Source of the DNA: Sphingomonas sp. UNC305MFCol5.2
Lineage (GTDB): Bacteria > Pseudomonadota > Alphaproteobacteria > Sphingomonadales > Sphingomonadaceae
Assembly (NCBI RefSeq): GCF_000712135.1
Contig: NZ_JOOE01000001.1
Span: 992,001-1,056,000 of the forward strand
Reading direction: 5' to 3'
Length of the DNA: 64,000 nt
The position numbers and the translations under genes are program-made. Below, in pieces: positions 1-11,215 of this stretch (within the stretch, counting starts at the first letter, position 1; every line of letters begins with the position of its first letter). Under the pieces are notes generated by a model, which was given only the letters and a program-made list of their open reading frames with translations, was not told where the DNA came from and searched no databases.

Positions 1-1
1 A

Positions 2-22
2 GTGAGTGCATCGAAAAAATGA
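2..22 (+). other. Possible 3' end of a plus-strand gene entering from the left
   Basis: A reading frame open from the window edge ends in Ser-Ala-Ser-Lys-Lys followed by TGA at 20-22. It precedes a hairpin with a T-run in plus orientation (64-94), as the end of a coding region would. With only six codons visible this is a guess and no product can be named. Confidence 0.2.
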
Positions 23-63
23 GTCGCGGCGGCAAGCCGAGCGCGCCAGTCAGCACGCGACCG

Positions 64-94
64 CCGCCGCTGTCAAATCCTCAGCGGCGGTTTT
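64..94 (+). terminator. Rho-independent terminator, plus orientation
   Basis: A 9-bp perfect stem (CCGCCGCTG at 64-72 pairs with CAGCGGCGG at 82-90) with a 9-nt loop is followed on the plus strand by TTTT. The minus-strand side has no T-run, so it serves a plus-strand gene left of the window rather than lon, which ends convergently at 116. Confidence 0.55.
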
Positions 95-115
95 CGCCCC
101 AAAAGTTACGCCTGT

Positions 116-2512
<2,397 letters not shown>

Positions 2513-2548
2513 GAATACTCCTGGGCCCGAGCGGCCCTTACTTTCCAC

Positions 2549-2578
2549 TATATATGGTGCCTGCGCCAGCCGCATCAA
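2549..2578 (-). promoter_or_regulatory. Candidate lon promoter
   Basis: Read on the minus strand, TTGATG (2578-2573) is followed after 18 bases by TATATA (2554-2549), about 37 bases before the lon ATG. The same stretch reads CACCATATATAG, which partly resembles a sigma-32 -10 element. That would fit heat-shock control of lon but is not decisive. Confidence 0.35.
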
Positions 2579-2734
2579 TCACCGCACATTGATTGCCTGT
2601 GGACTGCCGCTGCCAGCACCGCGCGGCCCGGCTGAAACGGCGCAGCGTGGCGCACGCCGGCGCTTTGGCTATACCCGCCCACGGCAAACCCAATTCTACG
2701 CTAGAGGCGGCGGATTCGCCGTCGAGCGCGCCTG

Positions 2735-4462
2735 ATGGAGAGACCTATCCGCATTCGCCTGCTGCTCGCCGCTTCCGCCCTCGCGCTTGCGACCTCGCCT
2801 GCCCTCGCGCAGGTCAAACCGGGCGAACCGCCGATCACTGCCCTCACCCAGACCTCGGGCGGCCCGATCGATCCCGAACGGGCCGCCCTGCGCCTCGAGC
2901 ATATCGATCTGGCGATCGAAGTGTTTCCCGATACGCAGACGCTGCAGGGCGTCGCCACGCTGACGCTCGCCACGTCCGCGCCGCAGCGCCGCCTGCTGAT
3001 CGATCTCGACAAGAATTTGCCGGTCAGCGCGATCAGCGTCGACGGCCAGCCTCTGGCCCGCACGAGCTGGTCCAATCCCGAGGGCCGGCTGACGATCGCC
3101 TTGCCCTCCACGCTCGCCGCCGGCAGCAGCGCGGTGGTCAGGATCACCTATGGCGGCACGCCCCACGTCGCGGTGCGCGCGCCGTGGGACGACGGCATCG
3201 TCTGGGCGAAGACTCCCGAGGGCAAGCCGTGGATCGCGACCACCGCCGAAGGCTATGGCTGCGATCTGTTCTGGCCGTGCCTCGATTTCCCGGCCGGCGA
3301 GCCCGCCAAGGTCGATCTCCACATCACCGTGCCCAAAGGTCTTTCGGCGCCCTCCAACGGCGTGTTGCAAAAGATCGATACGCTGCCGGACGGCCGCACG
3401 ACGTGGCATTGGCGCGCACGCAGCCCGAACCCGTATTCGGTGGTGCTCAACGTCGCGCCCTATGTCGAGATCAAGGGCATCTACAAAAGCCGCTTCGGCG
3501 GCACGATCCCGCTCTACTATTGGCATCTGCCGGGCCGCGAGGCGAAGGCGCAGGGCCTGTTCGCCGAATTCGCACCGACGCTCGATTTCTTCGAAGCCAA
3601 TGTCGGCCCCTATCCCTGGTCGGACGAGAAGCTCGGCGTGGTCGAGACACCGCATCTCGGCATGGAGCACCAGACGATCAACGCCTACGGCAACAATTAC
3701 GCCAAGGATGCGACCGGTTTCGACTGGCTGTTCCAGCACGAGCTCGCGCACGAATGGTTCGGCAACCAGATGTCGGCCGCGAATTGGGACGATTACTGGC
3801 TCCACGAGGGCTATGGCCAGTACATGCAGCCGCTCTACGGCCGCTGGCGCGAGGGTGAGGCGCGCTATGCGGTGATGATGGAGAAATTCCGCAACCAGAT
3901 CGAGAACAAGGCTCCCATCGTCTCCGGCCGGATCCTGACCGAGGAGGAGGTCTATGAGGAGGAGAAAGGCGGTCCCGGCGGCGACATCTACGTCAAGGGC
4001 GCCTGGGTGCTCCATACGCTGCGGAACACGATCGGCGACAAGGCCTTCTGGGAAGTAACGCGCCGCCTCGTCTATGGCCGCCCCGATCCCAGGCCGGGCA
4101 ATTTCCAGCCGCGCTTCGCCACCACGCCCGAATATATCACGATCGTGAACCAGGTGACCGGCAAGGACATGACCTGGTTCTTCGACGTCTATCTGCGCCA
4201 GGCCGCGCTCCCCGAACTGATCGAGACGCGCGAGGGCGACCAGCTCAAGCTTCGCTGGAAAACGCCCGGCGGCAAGCCCTTCCCGCTTCCAGTCGAAGTC
4301 CAGGTCGATGACAAGGTCGAGACGGTGACGATGGACGGCGGCAAGGGCAGCATCGCGATCCCGGCGGACGCGCATGTCGTGGTCGATCCGGCCTCGCGCA
4401 TCCTGAAGCGGTCCGAAGCGGTCGAGGCCGCGCAGGCGCATCCTAGGCAAGGCGAGCAATGA
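2735..4462 (+). CDS. M1-family zinc aminopeptidase, exported
   Basis: A metallo-aminopeptidase of the M1 (gluzincin) family that trims N-terminal residues from peptides. The 575-residue product starts with a Sec signal peptide (about 1-26, ending in ALAQ), so it should act in the periplasm. The zinc site is complete: HELAHE at 335-340 (His335, Glu336, His339) and the third ligand Glu358 exactly 19 residues after His339 in WLHEG. The exopeptidase motif GMEHQ (about 309-313) replaces the usual GxMEN. It is shorter than E. coli PepN (about 870), lacking the large C-terminal helical domain. It is divergent from lon and convergent with the next gene. Confidence 0.9.
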   Translation: MERPIRIRLLLAASALALATSPALAQVKPGEPPITALTQTSGGPIDPERAALRLEHIDLAIEVFPDTQTLQGVATLTLATSAPQRRLLIDLDKNLPVSAISVDGQPLARTSWSNPEGRLTIALPSTLAAGSSAVVRITYGGTPHVAVRAPWDDGIVWAKTPEGKPWIATTAEGYGCDLFWPCLDFPAGEPAKVDLHITVPKGLSAPSNGVLQKIDTLPDGRTTWHWRARSPNPYSVVLNVAPYVEIKGIYKSRFGGTIPLYYWHLPGREAKAQGLFAEFAPTLDFFEANVGPYPWSDEKLGVVETPHLGMEHQTINAYGNNYAKDATGFDWLFQHELAHEWFGNQMSAANWDDYWLHEGYGQYMQPLYGRWREGEARYAVMMEKFRNQIENKAPIVSGRILTEEEVYEEEKGGPGGDIYVKGAWVLHTLRNTIGDKAFWEVTRRLVYGRPDPRPGNFQPRFATTPEYITIVNQVTGKDMTWFFDVYLRQAALPELIETREGDQLKLRWKTPGGKPFPLPVEVQVDDKVETVTMDGGKGSIAIPADAHVVVDPASRILKRSEAVEAAQAHPRQGEQ

Positions 4463-4473
4463 CCCTCAACCGA

Positions 4474-4499
4474 CGCGCGCCGCCACATTGCGGCGCGCG
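4474..4499. terminator. Hairpin between convergent genes
   Basis: A perfect 10-bp stem (CGCGCGCCGC / GCGGCGCGCG) with a 6-nt loop lies between the M1 peptidase and the convergent membrane protein gene. No clear T-run follows on either strand, so termination may be weak or Rho-assisted. Confidence 0.45.
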
Positions 4500-4513
4500 G
4501 TTCGTGCCCGCGT

Positions 4514-5113
4514 CTAGACTGGGCGGAGGACCCTCGCCAGGACATAGGCAAAGGCAATCTGCCACGGCGTGTAGATCTTGAGCGGCTGGATGATGTCGCT
4601 GGCGGACGAATCACCGGTCGCGCCCGTGGTGAGGTACAGATACAGGCAGAAGCTGCCCACCGCACCGAGCAGCACCGTGCCGAATGCCTCGAAAGTGAGG
4701 CTCGATCCCTTGCGAAGCAGCCCGAAGATCGCGCAGAGCAAGAGCGCGCCGCCGCCGCCGACGGCACCGCCGACGAACCCGCGCAGGAAGCCCACCTCGT
4801 CGCCGCGCATCCCGCTGACGGTCATCAGCGCGACATAGTGCATCAGCGTGAAGCCAAGGAAGAACACCAGCGCCTTGACCGCGAACCGATGCTGCCGCTC
4901 GCGCCATACGAAGGGCAGGCCGAACAGCGGCGTGATCCAGACCGCGCCGTTGTCGATGTGGAAATAGACCACCAGCGCCAGGCCAATTGCGTACAAGACA
5001 TGCCCAAGTACCAGCCATTTGAAGGTTTCGAGCGCGGCCGGGTTGAGCGCCAGATCGAACGGCGAATGATACTCGCGAGGATCTTCGTCATCGAGGATGG
5101 CTACATCGGACAT
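4514..5113 (-). CDS. Hypothetical multi-pass membrane protein
   Basis: A 199-residue protein with an acidic N-terminal tail (about 30 residues) followed by about five hydrophobic segments, including WLVLGHVLYAIGLALVVYF near 33 and a glycine-rich one with GGAVGGGGALLL near 115. An inner-membrane location is likely. No catalytic motif or named family is recognised. The ATG at 5113 has a good GGAGAGG ribosome site. It lies between clpX and the convergent M1 peptidase; the strong terminator behind clpX suggests it is transcribed on its own. Confidence 0.75.
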   Translation of the reverse strand: MSDVAILDDEDPREYHSPFDLALNPAALETFKWLVLGHVLYAIGLALVVYFHIDNGAVWITPLFGLPFVWRERQHRFAVKALVFFLGFTLMHYVALMTVSGMRGDEVGFLRGFVGGAVGGGGALLLCAIFGLLRKGSSLTFEAFGTVLLGAVGSFCLYLYLTTGATGDSSASDIIQPLKIYTPWQIAFAYVLARVLRPV

Positions 5114-5170
5114 ATGTCACCTCTCCATCTCTTCTACTGAGGGGATGGTGCGCCTCGCGGGCGAGTCGGT

Positions 5171-5209
5171 CAAACAAAAGCGGCCGGAAAGACGTCTTTC
5201 CGGCCGCTT
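5171..5209 (-). terminator. Rho-independent terminator of clpX
   Basis: A perfect 16-bp inverted repeat (5178-5193 / 5194-5209) is followed in minus orientation by TTTGTTTG. It sits 24 bases after the clpX stop codon. The plus-strand side is not T-rich, so it is oriented for clpX. Confidence 0.85.
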
Positions 5210-5233
5210 GTGCAGTGTTTTGGCAACAAAAGG

Positions 5234-6499
5234 TCAGGCGGCGCTGCCGGTCTTTTCCTTCTTGGCGTAGATGCGGACCGGATCCTTGCGGCCCTCGACC
5301 ACGTCCTTGTCGATCATCACCTCGTCGACGCCGTCCATTCCGGGCAGATCGAACATCGTGTCGAGCAGGATCGCCTCGAGGATCGAGCGGAGCCCGCGTG
5401 CGCCGGTCTTGCGGTCGATCGCCTTCTTGGCGACCGCGATGAGCGCGTCGTCGTTGAAGCCGAGCTTGACGCCCTCCATGTCGAACAGCTTCTGATACTG
5501 CTTGACCAGGGCGTTCTTCGGCTCGGTCAGGATCTTGACCAAGGCATCGATGTCGAGATCCTCGAGCGTCGCGATCACGGGCAAGCGGCCGACGAATTCG
5601 GGGATCAGACCGAACTTGAGCAGATCCTCGGGCTCGGTCTGGCGCAGCACTTCACCCGTACGCCGCTCTTCGGGCGCCGCGACATAGGCGCCGAAGCCGA
5701 TCGACTTGCCCTGCAGGCGATCGCCGATGATCTTCTCGAGGCCCGAAAAAGCGCCGCCGCAAATGAACAGGATGTTGGTCGTGTCGACCTGGAGGAACTC
5801 CTGCTGCGGATGCTTGCGCCCACCCTGCGGCGGGACCGAGGCAGTCGTTCCTTCCATCAGCTTGAGCAAAGCCTGCTGGACACCCTCGCCCGACACGTCG
5901 CGGGTGATCGAGGGATTCTCGGCCTTGCGGCTGATCTTGTCGATCTCGTCGATGTACACAATACCGCGCTGCGCCCGCTCGACATTATAGTCCGAGGCCT
6001 GGAGCAGCTTGAGGATGATGTTCTCGACATCCTCGCCGACATAGCCGGCTTCGGTGAGCGTCGTCGCATCGGCCATGGTGAACGGCACGTCGAGGATGCG
6101 CGCCAGCGTCTGGGCGAGCAAGGTCTTGCCGCAGCCGGTGGGACCGACGAGCAGGATGTTCGACTTGGCGAGCTCGACATCGGCGCCCTTGGCGCCGTGG
6201 TTGAGCCGCTTGTAATGGTTGTGCACCGCGACCGAGAGCACGCGTTTGGCCTGCTTCTGGCCGATCACGTAATCGTCGAGCACGTCGCAGATTTCCTGCG
6301 GCGTGGGGACACCGCCGTCCTTCTTCGAGACGAGGGCCGACTTGGTCTCTTCGCGGATGATGTCGTTGCAGAGCTCGACGCACTCGTCGCAGATGAACAC
6401 GGTCGGTCCGGCGATGAGCTTGCGCACCTCGTGCTGCGACTTGCCGCAGAACGAGCAATAAAGCGTGCTCTTGGAGTCGCCGCCGCTGAGCTTGGTCAT
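5234..6499 (-). CDS. clpX: ATP-dependent Clp protease unfoldase subunit ClpX
   Basis: ClpX is the AAA+ hexamer that recognises, unfolds and threads substrates into ClpP. The 421-residue protein has the N-terminal zinc-binding domain (Cys15, Cys18, Cys37, Cys40), Walker A GPTGCGKT at 119-126, Walker [10 protein letters not shown], and the conserved RSILEAIL sensor-2 region near the C-terminus. The length is typical. The ATG at 6499 has an AAGGA site 9 bases upstream. It lies directly downstream of clpP on the same strand with a 147-bp gap, the usual clpP-clpX arrangement. Confidence 0.98.
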   Translation of the reverse strand: MTKLSGGDSKSTLYCSFCGKSQHEVRKLIAGPTVFICDECVELCNDIIREETKSALVSKKDGGVPTPQEICDVLDDYVIGQKQAKRVLSVAVHNHYKRLNHGAKGADVELAKSNILLVGPTGCGKTLLAQTLARILDVPFTMADATTLTEAGYVGEDVENIILKLLQASDYNVERAQRGIVYIDEIDKISRKAENPSITRDVSGEGVQQALLKLMEGTTASVPPQGGRKHPQQEFLQVDTTNILFICGGAFSGLEKIIGDRLQGKSIGFGAYVAAPEERRTGEVLRQTEPEDLLKFGLIPEFVGRLPVIATLEDLDIDALVKILTEPKNALVKQYQKLFDMEGVKLGFNDDALIAVAKKAIDRKTGARGLRSILEAILLDTMFDLPGMDGVDEVMIDKDVVEGRKDPVRIYAKKEKTGSAA

Positions 6500-6646
6500 T
6501 CAATCCATCCTTTACGCGCCGGACGCGTAGCCACTACCCGCCATCCTACACGCGGGTTCCCGTCCGGCAATCCATATTCCGACCGCCCGCCGGCGGTTCG
6601 GTCCGTCCGCGGGACTCGCCCGCGCACGGCTTATAATGCAATAATC

Positions 6647-7300
6647 TTAAGCAGCTGCTGCTTCTTCGGTCGGCTGCGGCCGCTTGTCGTACACTTCGTC
6701 GACGATCCCGAACTCCTTGGCCTCATTGGCTTCGAGGAAGGTATCGCGATCCATCGCGCGCTCGATCCGCTCAAGCGGCTGGCCCGTATACTTGGCATAC
6801 AGGTCATTCATCCGCTGGCGAATACGGAGAATCTCCTTAGCCTGGATCTCGATGTCCGAGGCCATGCCCTGCGCGCCGCCCGAGGGCTGATGCACCATGA
6901 TGCGCGCATTGGTCAGCGCGACGCGGAGACCCGGCTCACCAGATGCAAGCAGGAAGCTGCCCATCGACGCCGCCTGGCCGATGCAGACCGTGCCGACGCG
7001 CGGACGGATATATTGCATCGTGTCGTGGATCGCCATGCCGGCCGTCACCACGCCGCCGGGCGAATTGATGTACATCCAGATGTCCTTCTTCGGGTTCTCG
7101 GACTCAAGGAAGAGCAGCTGGGCAGTGATCAGCGAGGCCATATGGTCCTCGACGCCGCCGGTCACGAAGATGATGCGCTCGCGCAGCAGGCGCGAGAAGA
7201 TGTCGAAGCTGCGCTCGCCGCGGCTCGACTGTTCGATAACGATGGGGACGAGACCGCCGGTAACGGGATCAATGGTCATCTGACCGGAAAGCGGATGCAT
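6647..7300 (-). CDS. clpP: ATP-dependent Clp protease proteolytic subunit ClpP
   Basis: ClpP is the tetradecameric serine peptidase chamber served by ClpX (and ClpA). With the start at 7300 the product is 217 residues and the catalytic triad is Ser112 (GQAASMG), His137 (MVHQP) and Asp186 (DRDTF), matching E. coli Ser111/His136/Asp185. The frame stays open to 7519, but those extra 73 residues are not ClpP-like. A second ATG at 7279 has no ribosome site. The ATG at 7300 has a purine-rich AGAGAAAA upstream. The C-terminus ends in four alanines. Confidence 0.97.
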   Translation of the reverse strand: MHPLSGQMTIDPVTGGLVPIVIEQSSRGERSFDIFSRLLRERIIFVTGGVEDHMASLITAQLLFLESENPKKDIWMYINSPGGVVTAGMAIHDTMQYIRPRVGTVCIGQAASMGSFLLASGEPGLRVALTNARIMVHQPSGGAQGMASDIEIQAKEILRIRQRMNDLYAKYTGQPLERIERAMDRDTFLEANEAKEFGIVDEVYDKRPQPTEEAAAA

Positions 7301-7692
7301 GCGGGATTTTCTCTTGGATGGTTGCCCAGGACCCCAACATCGGCGCTCGGGCTGCGCGGCGCAAGGGGGGAACGCAGGGACGCGCCGCTTTGAACGGGCA
7401 TGCCGGCTGACGAAGTTGACCCGGTAGCGGTGTTTTCGAACACCTTCAGCTCCACTCCTCTCCTGCGCTACGCTGCCGCTCCTCAGCAACGCACCCGTGA
7501 CGCGCCAGGTACGCGACACCTGTGCGGCCGCTTCGCATCCTATTCGCGCCGATCACGCGTCGGTCCGGCTCCTTCCGCGCGCCGCCATCGCGACGGCGCT
7601 GGGCCCGCTTTCTCCGCGTCTGGCGCCAGCGGAACCGCAACACGCCAAATCCTACATTGCAAGGCGGGTCCACTACGCCCACATCGTTTCGC
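7301..7692. other. 392-bp region between clpP and the epimerase gene
   Basis: No convincing gene is seen: open frames here are shadows or upstream extensions of clpP and of the plus-strand gene starting at 7693. It must hold the divergent promoters of both. The only recognisable landmark is a 19-nt word (7647-7665) that recurs inverted at 61593-61611. Confidence 0.6.
7647..7665 (+). repeat. 19-nt dispersed word, copy 1
   Basis: AAATCCTACATTGCAAGGC lies 28 bases before the epimerase start codon. Its exact reverse complement occurs at 61593-61611, also in a long non-coding stretch. An exact 19-nt match between two intergenic sites 54 kb apart is not expected by chance; it could be a regulator site or a small dispersed repeat. 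Confidence 0.6.
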
Positions 7693-8721
7693 ATGAGCAA
7701 GGTTCTCGTCACCGGCGGCTCCGGCTTTGTCGGCACCCATGTGATTCTCAAGCTGCTGGAGGCGGGGCACGAAGTGCGCACCACCGTCCGCGACCTTTCA
7801 CGCGAACCCGAAGTGCGGGCGACGCTCGGCGCGGCGGGCGCGGATCCGGGTGACCGGCTCACCTTCTTTTCCGCCGATCTGGAAAAGGACGGCGGCTGGG
7901 CCGAGGCGGTGGCAGGCTGCGAGTACGTCCACCATGTCGCCTCGCCCTTCCCGCAGGCGCAGCCCAAAGACGAGAACGAACTGATCCGTCCCGCGCGCGA
8001 GGGCACCTTGCGCGTGCTGGGCGCTGCGTGCGACTCGGGCGTCAAGCGAGTCGTGATCACTTCGTCCTTTGCCGCGATCGGCTATGGCCATGGCCAGCGC
8101 GACACCCCCTATACCGAGGCCGACTGGACCGATCCGGAGGGACCGGCGGTGCAACCCTATATGAAATCCAAGACCCTTGCCGAGCGCGCGGCATGGGATT
8201 TCATTGCCCGCGAAGGCAACGGCATGGAGCTGGCGGTAGTCAATCCGGTCGGCATTTTCGGCCCGGCGCTGAATGGCGATCTCTCGACCACGATCTTTCT
8301 CGTGAAGACGATGCTCGAGGGCAAGATGCCCGGCACTCCGCGGCTCTATCTCGGCGTCGTAGACGTCCGCGACGTCGCCGATCTCCATTTGCGCGCGATG
8401 ACCGATCCGGCTGCGGCCGGCGAACGCTTCCTCGCCGTCGAAGGTGAGGCGATGTCGTTCCATCAGATGGCGATGGTTCTCCGCGAGCGACTGGGGCCCG
8501 CCGCTGCCAAGGTGCCGAAACGCGAGCTTCCCGATTGGCTGATCCGCCTGCTCGCGATCTTCAATCCGCTGGCGCGCGAGGCGGTGCCGCGGCTGGGGAT
8601 CGAGGCGAGCGCAAGCAACGAGAAGGCGCGCCGCATGCTCGGCTGGACGCCGCGATCCCGCGAGGAAGCGATCGTCGCCAGCGCCGAGAGCCTCATCGCA
8701 TTGGGGTTGATCGGGCGCTAA
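7693..8721 (+). CDS. NAD(P)-dependent epimerase/reductase, extended SDR family
   Basis: A 342-residue cytoplasmic oxidoreductase of the extended SDR type (epimerase / dihydroflavonol-4-reductase-like). The N-terminal Rossmann motif TGGSGFVG is at 7-14, the catalytic Tyr156-xxx-Lys160 is in YMKSK, with Ser124/125 before it. The substrate cannot be told from sequence; such proteins usually reduce small aldehydes, ketones or sugar derivatives. The ATG at 7693 gives MSKVLVTGG; the open frame extends upstream without similarity. It is the only gene between clpP and the glycosyltransferase pair and is separated from the next gene by 34 bp, so co-transcription is possible. Confidence 0.85.
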   Translation: MSKVLVTGGSGFVGTHVILKLLEAGHEVRTTVRDLSREPEVRATLGAAGADPGDRLTFFSADLEKDGGWAEAVAGCEYVHHVASPFPQAQPKDENELIRPAREGTLRVLGAACDSGVKRVVITSSFAAIGYGHGQRDTPYTEADWTDPEGPAVQPYMKSKTLAERAAWDFIAREGNGMELAVVNPVGIFGPALNGDLSTTIFLVKTMLEGKMPGTPRLYLGVVDVRDVADLHLRAMTDPAAAGERFLAVEGEAMSFHQMAMVLRERLGPAAAKVPKRELPDWLIRLLAIFNPLAREAVPRLGIEASASNEKARRMLGWTPRSREEAIVASAESLIALGLIGR

Positions 8722-8755
8722 GGCATTTTCCACCCTCTCCCGCTATCCAGACGCG

Positions 8756-10069
8756 ATGGGAACGCGATCTTCGATTTCCGACGAACGGCGTTTCATGCTG
8801 TTGCTGCTGCTCGGCGGAGTGGCGCTCCGTCTGCTGCTGCTCCACGCTGGGGACGACGGGCTGACTGGCTTCTACGGCGGCGGCGAAGCCACGCGGATCG
8901 CGCTCGCGATCGCGCGCACCGGCACATTCGCGGATGCCTATTACGAAGGCTATGGTCCGACCGCGCACTTGCTGCCGCTCCTCCCCGGCATCGCGGGCTT
9001 CATCTTCTGGCTGTTCGGGCCGCTGAGCGTTCCCGCCAATCTGGCGCTGCTCGGCTGGTCGCTGCTCCAGACCTTCGCGAGCTATCTGCTGCTGCGCCGG
9101 CTTTTCCTGCGTCTCGAAATGGACGCGGCGGCAGTGCGCTGGGGACTCGCCTTGCTCTGTCTCGTGCCGGTGTTTCAGCCGCAGGAGACGATCGACTTCC
9201 GCTATTGGGAGGGCGCCGCGGCCGTGACACTCGCCGCGCTCAACCTCAATCTGTTGCTTGCGCTCAACGTGCGGGCCCGTATCGAAAAGCGTGCGTTGCT
9301 GCTCGCGGCCGCGCTCGCCGCGCTGACCTTCTTCGTCAGCCCCGCGGCGGGTCTGGGAATCTATGCCTGCTGGGGGCTGTTCGCGCTGCACAGGCTCGGC
9401 CTGGCCAGGGCGGTTCAGTTCGGCGGGCTATGCGCAGCCGCGCTCGCCCTGCTGGTCGTGCCCTGGGCGATGCGCAATGCCGCGATGCTCGGCGAGCCGG
9501 TGCCACTCCGCAGCAATTTCGGGCTGGAGATCGCGATCGCCAATCATCTCGCCGCCGTCCCCGGCGACAGGCCCGCCGAAACCTTTGTCGAGCGCATGCT
9601 GATGATTCATCCGTATCACAGCCCCGGAGCCCGTGCCCAACTCGCCCGCGACGGGGGCGAAATCGCCTATTCGCGTCGTCTCGCCGCCGAGACGGAGCGA
9701 TGGATCGTCGCGCATCCGCTCGACTTCGCAAGGCTCAGCGCGCGTCATCTCCGCCAGTTCTTCTTCCCCTCGCCGTGGCAGTTCTACTTCACCGGCTGGG
9801 AGGAATGGCGCCACGCCCCCTCGATCCTGCTGTCGCTGGTGAGCCTTTTCGGCCTGCTCGGACTCGGCGCCGCGACCTTTCGGCGCCGGCGCGGCTATGG
9901 ATGGCTTGCGGCCTACATAATCGGCGCGGCCCTGCCCTATGCGATCGTCCAGCCGCTCCCCCGTTATTCCTACCTGGTGTACGGAATGCTCGCCTTCCTC
10001 GCGGTCGAGGCGCTGCTGCTTGCCGGACGTTATGTCGTGGGAAGAGTCGGTCCCGGCACCGCCAGATAG
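8756..10069 (+). CDS. Polytopic membrane protein, probable GT-C glycosyltransferase (ArnT/PMT-like)
   Basis: A 437-residue inner-membrane protein with around ten hydrophobic segments. It resembles polyprenyl-phosphate-sugar-dependent GT-C transferases (family 39-like): a first membrane helix after a short cytoplasmic tail, an external loop with the acidic motif GGGEATR near 41, and further loops before a C-terminal helix bundle. The likely role is transfer of a sugar onto a lipid or glycan on the periplasmic face; the acceptor is unknown. Its 3' end overlaps by 40 bp the convergent GT2 gene, which could make the polyprenyl-phosphate sugar donor. The first ATG is used here; Met14 is an alternative. 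Confidence 0.65.
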   Translation: MGTRSSISDERRFMLLLLLGGVALRLLLLHAGDDGLTGFYGGGEATRIALAIARTGTFADAYYEGYGPTAHLLPLLPGIAGFIFWLFGPLSVPANLALLGWSLLQTFASYLLLRRLFLRLEMDAAAVRWGLALLCLVPVFQPQETIDFRYWEGAAAVTLAALNLNLLLALNVRARIEKRALLLAAALAALTFFVSPAAGLGIYACWGLFALHRLGLARAVQFGGLCAAALALLVVPWAMRNAAMLGEPVPLRSNFGLEIAIANHLAAVPGDRPAETFVERMLMIHPYHSPGARAQLARDGGEIAYSRRLAAETERWIVAHPLDFARLSARHLRQFFFPSPWQFYFTGWEEWRHAPSILLSLVSLFGLLGLGAATFRRRRGYGWLAAYIIGAALPYAIVQPLPRYSYLVYGMLAFLAVEALLLAGRYVVGRVGPGTAR

Positions 10070-10965
10070 GCCAGTCGCCGCATCTCGCGACGTCCGCGCA
10101 CCACGGTGTCGAGGATCAACCCGGTGAACAGGTTGAGGAAGGCGAGGATCATCAGTCCGGTCGCGAGAACCGCGGTCGGGAAGCGCGGTACCAGTCCGGT
10201 CTCGAACCAGGTGATCGCCAGCGGCACCGCGAGCAGCACCGACATCATCGCGAACACCGTGGCGATGAAGCCGAAGAACAGCATCGGCCGCTCGATCCGG
10301 TAGAGCACCGCGATCGTCTTCGCGATACGAAAGCCGTCGCGATACGTGTTGAGCTTCGAAGCCGAACCCTCGGGCCGCGCGAAATAGCGCGCCTCGACCT
10401 CGCCCACCGGCATCTTGAGTTCGAGTGCATGGACACTGATCTCGGTCTCGATCTCGAATCCCGCCGAGAGCACCGGGAAGCTCTTCACGAAGCGCCGCGA
10501 GAACACCCGATAACCCGAGAAGATGTCGGTGAAGCTGCGTCCGAACAATTGCGCCAAGAGCCAGGTCATCGCGCGATTGCCGAGCACATGCCCGCGGCGA
10601 TAGGCCTCCGCCGCCTCGTGCACTCGCGTCCCGACGATCATGTCGAGGCCCTCGCCGACCAGCCGATCGACCATCAGCGGCGCGACGCTCGCATCATAGG
10701 TCGCGTCGCCATCGGCCATCACATAGATATCGGCGTCGACATCGGCGAACATCCGCCGGACGACATTGCCCTTGCCCTGCATCCGCTCGCTACGGACGAT
10801 CGCGCCGGCTGCGCGCGCGACTTCGATCGTGCGATCGCGACTGTTATTGTCGTAGACATAGATAGTGGCGCCCGGAAACGCCTCGCGGAAGCTCGCGACC
10901 GTCTGCGCGATCGCGGCTTCCTCGTTGTAGCAGGGGAGAAGGACGGCAATGCGCGGCTCGGTCAT
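10030..10965 (-). CDS. GT2-family glycosyltransferase, polyprenyl-phosphate-sugar synthase-like
   Basis: A 311-residue protein with an N-terminal GT-A domain (about 1-225) of family 2: starting motif VLLPCYNEE, the nucleotide/metal motif DGDAT near 85-89, and an IFSGYRVFSR segment typical of dolichyl/undecaprenyl-phosphate mannose or glucose synthases. Two hydrophobic segments (about 231-255 and 265-290) anchor it in the inner membrane. It probably charges a polyprenyl phosphate with a sugar from a nucleotide donor. It converges on and overlaps the GT-C-like gene, a functional match (donor maker next to donor user) although the two are on opposite strands. Confidence 0.85.
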   Translation of the reverse strand: MTEPRIAVLLPCYNEEAAIAQTVASFREAFPGATIYVYDNNSRDRTIEVARAAGAIVRSERMQGKGNVVRRMFADVDADIYVMADGDATYDASVAPLMVDRLVGEGLDMIVGTRVHEAAEAYRRGHVLGNRAMTWLLAQLFGRSFTDIFSGYRVFSRRFVKSFPVLSAGFEIETEISVHALELKMPVGEVEARYFARPEGSASKLNTYRDGFRIAKTIAVLYRIERPMLFFGFIATVFAMMSVLLAVPLAITWFETGLVPRFPTAVLATGLMILAFLNLFTGLILDTVVRGRREMRRLAYLAVPGPTLPTT

Positions 10966-11030
10966 GCTGCTGCCTTAGAGCCGAAACGATACGAGTTCGA
11001 TAATTTTGTGGTCGGGGCGCGCGGCGAGAC

Positions 11031-11069
11031 GCCAAAGAAAAGCCCGCTATCCGCAACGAATAACGGGCT
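11031..11069 (-). terminator. Rho-independent terminator downstream of tig
   Basis: In minus orientation AGCCCGTTAT and ATAGCGGGCT form a 10-bp stem with one mismatch (11069-11041), followed by TTTCTTTGG. It lies between tig and the GT2 gene, so it separates their transcripts. Confidence 0.75.
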
Positions 11070-11080
11070 CTCTCAATTTC

Positions 11081-11186
11081 GTCACCCCGGCCTTGTGCCG
11101 GGGTCCACCGCAAGGCCGATGGAAGCGATCGAGCCCCTAGTCCGATCCTGGAGGCACCGTGGACCCCGGCACAAGGCCGGGGTGAC
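11081..11186. repeat. Intergenic palindromic repeat, family A, copy 1
   Basis: Two 28-nt arms (GTCACCCCGGCCTTGTGCCG... at 11081-11108 and its reverse complement at 11159-11186) flank a 50-nt spacer. Each arm is itself a hairpin. A close copy of both arms is at 53221-53327. Confidence 0.9.
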
Positions 11187-11215
11187 AATGGGTCAAACGA
11201 AAGCCGCGATCGGAC

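Noticed and set aside
2593..3858. 421-codon frame overlapping the M1 peptidase start
   Set aside because: Wrong frame of the peptidase gene; product is Arg/Pro/Ala-rich low complexity.
6632..6637. Perfect TATAAT on the plus strand in the clpX-clpP gap
   Set aside because: Points towards the antisense of clpP; no plus-strand gene follows and no -35 at the right distance was found. For the minus genes the reverse is not a good -10.
5210..7393. 727-codon plus-strand frame across clpX and clpP
   Set aside because: Antisense to two certain genes; GC-driven lack of stop codons.
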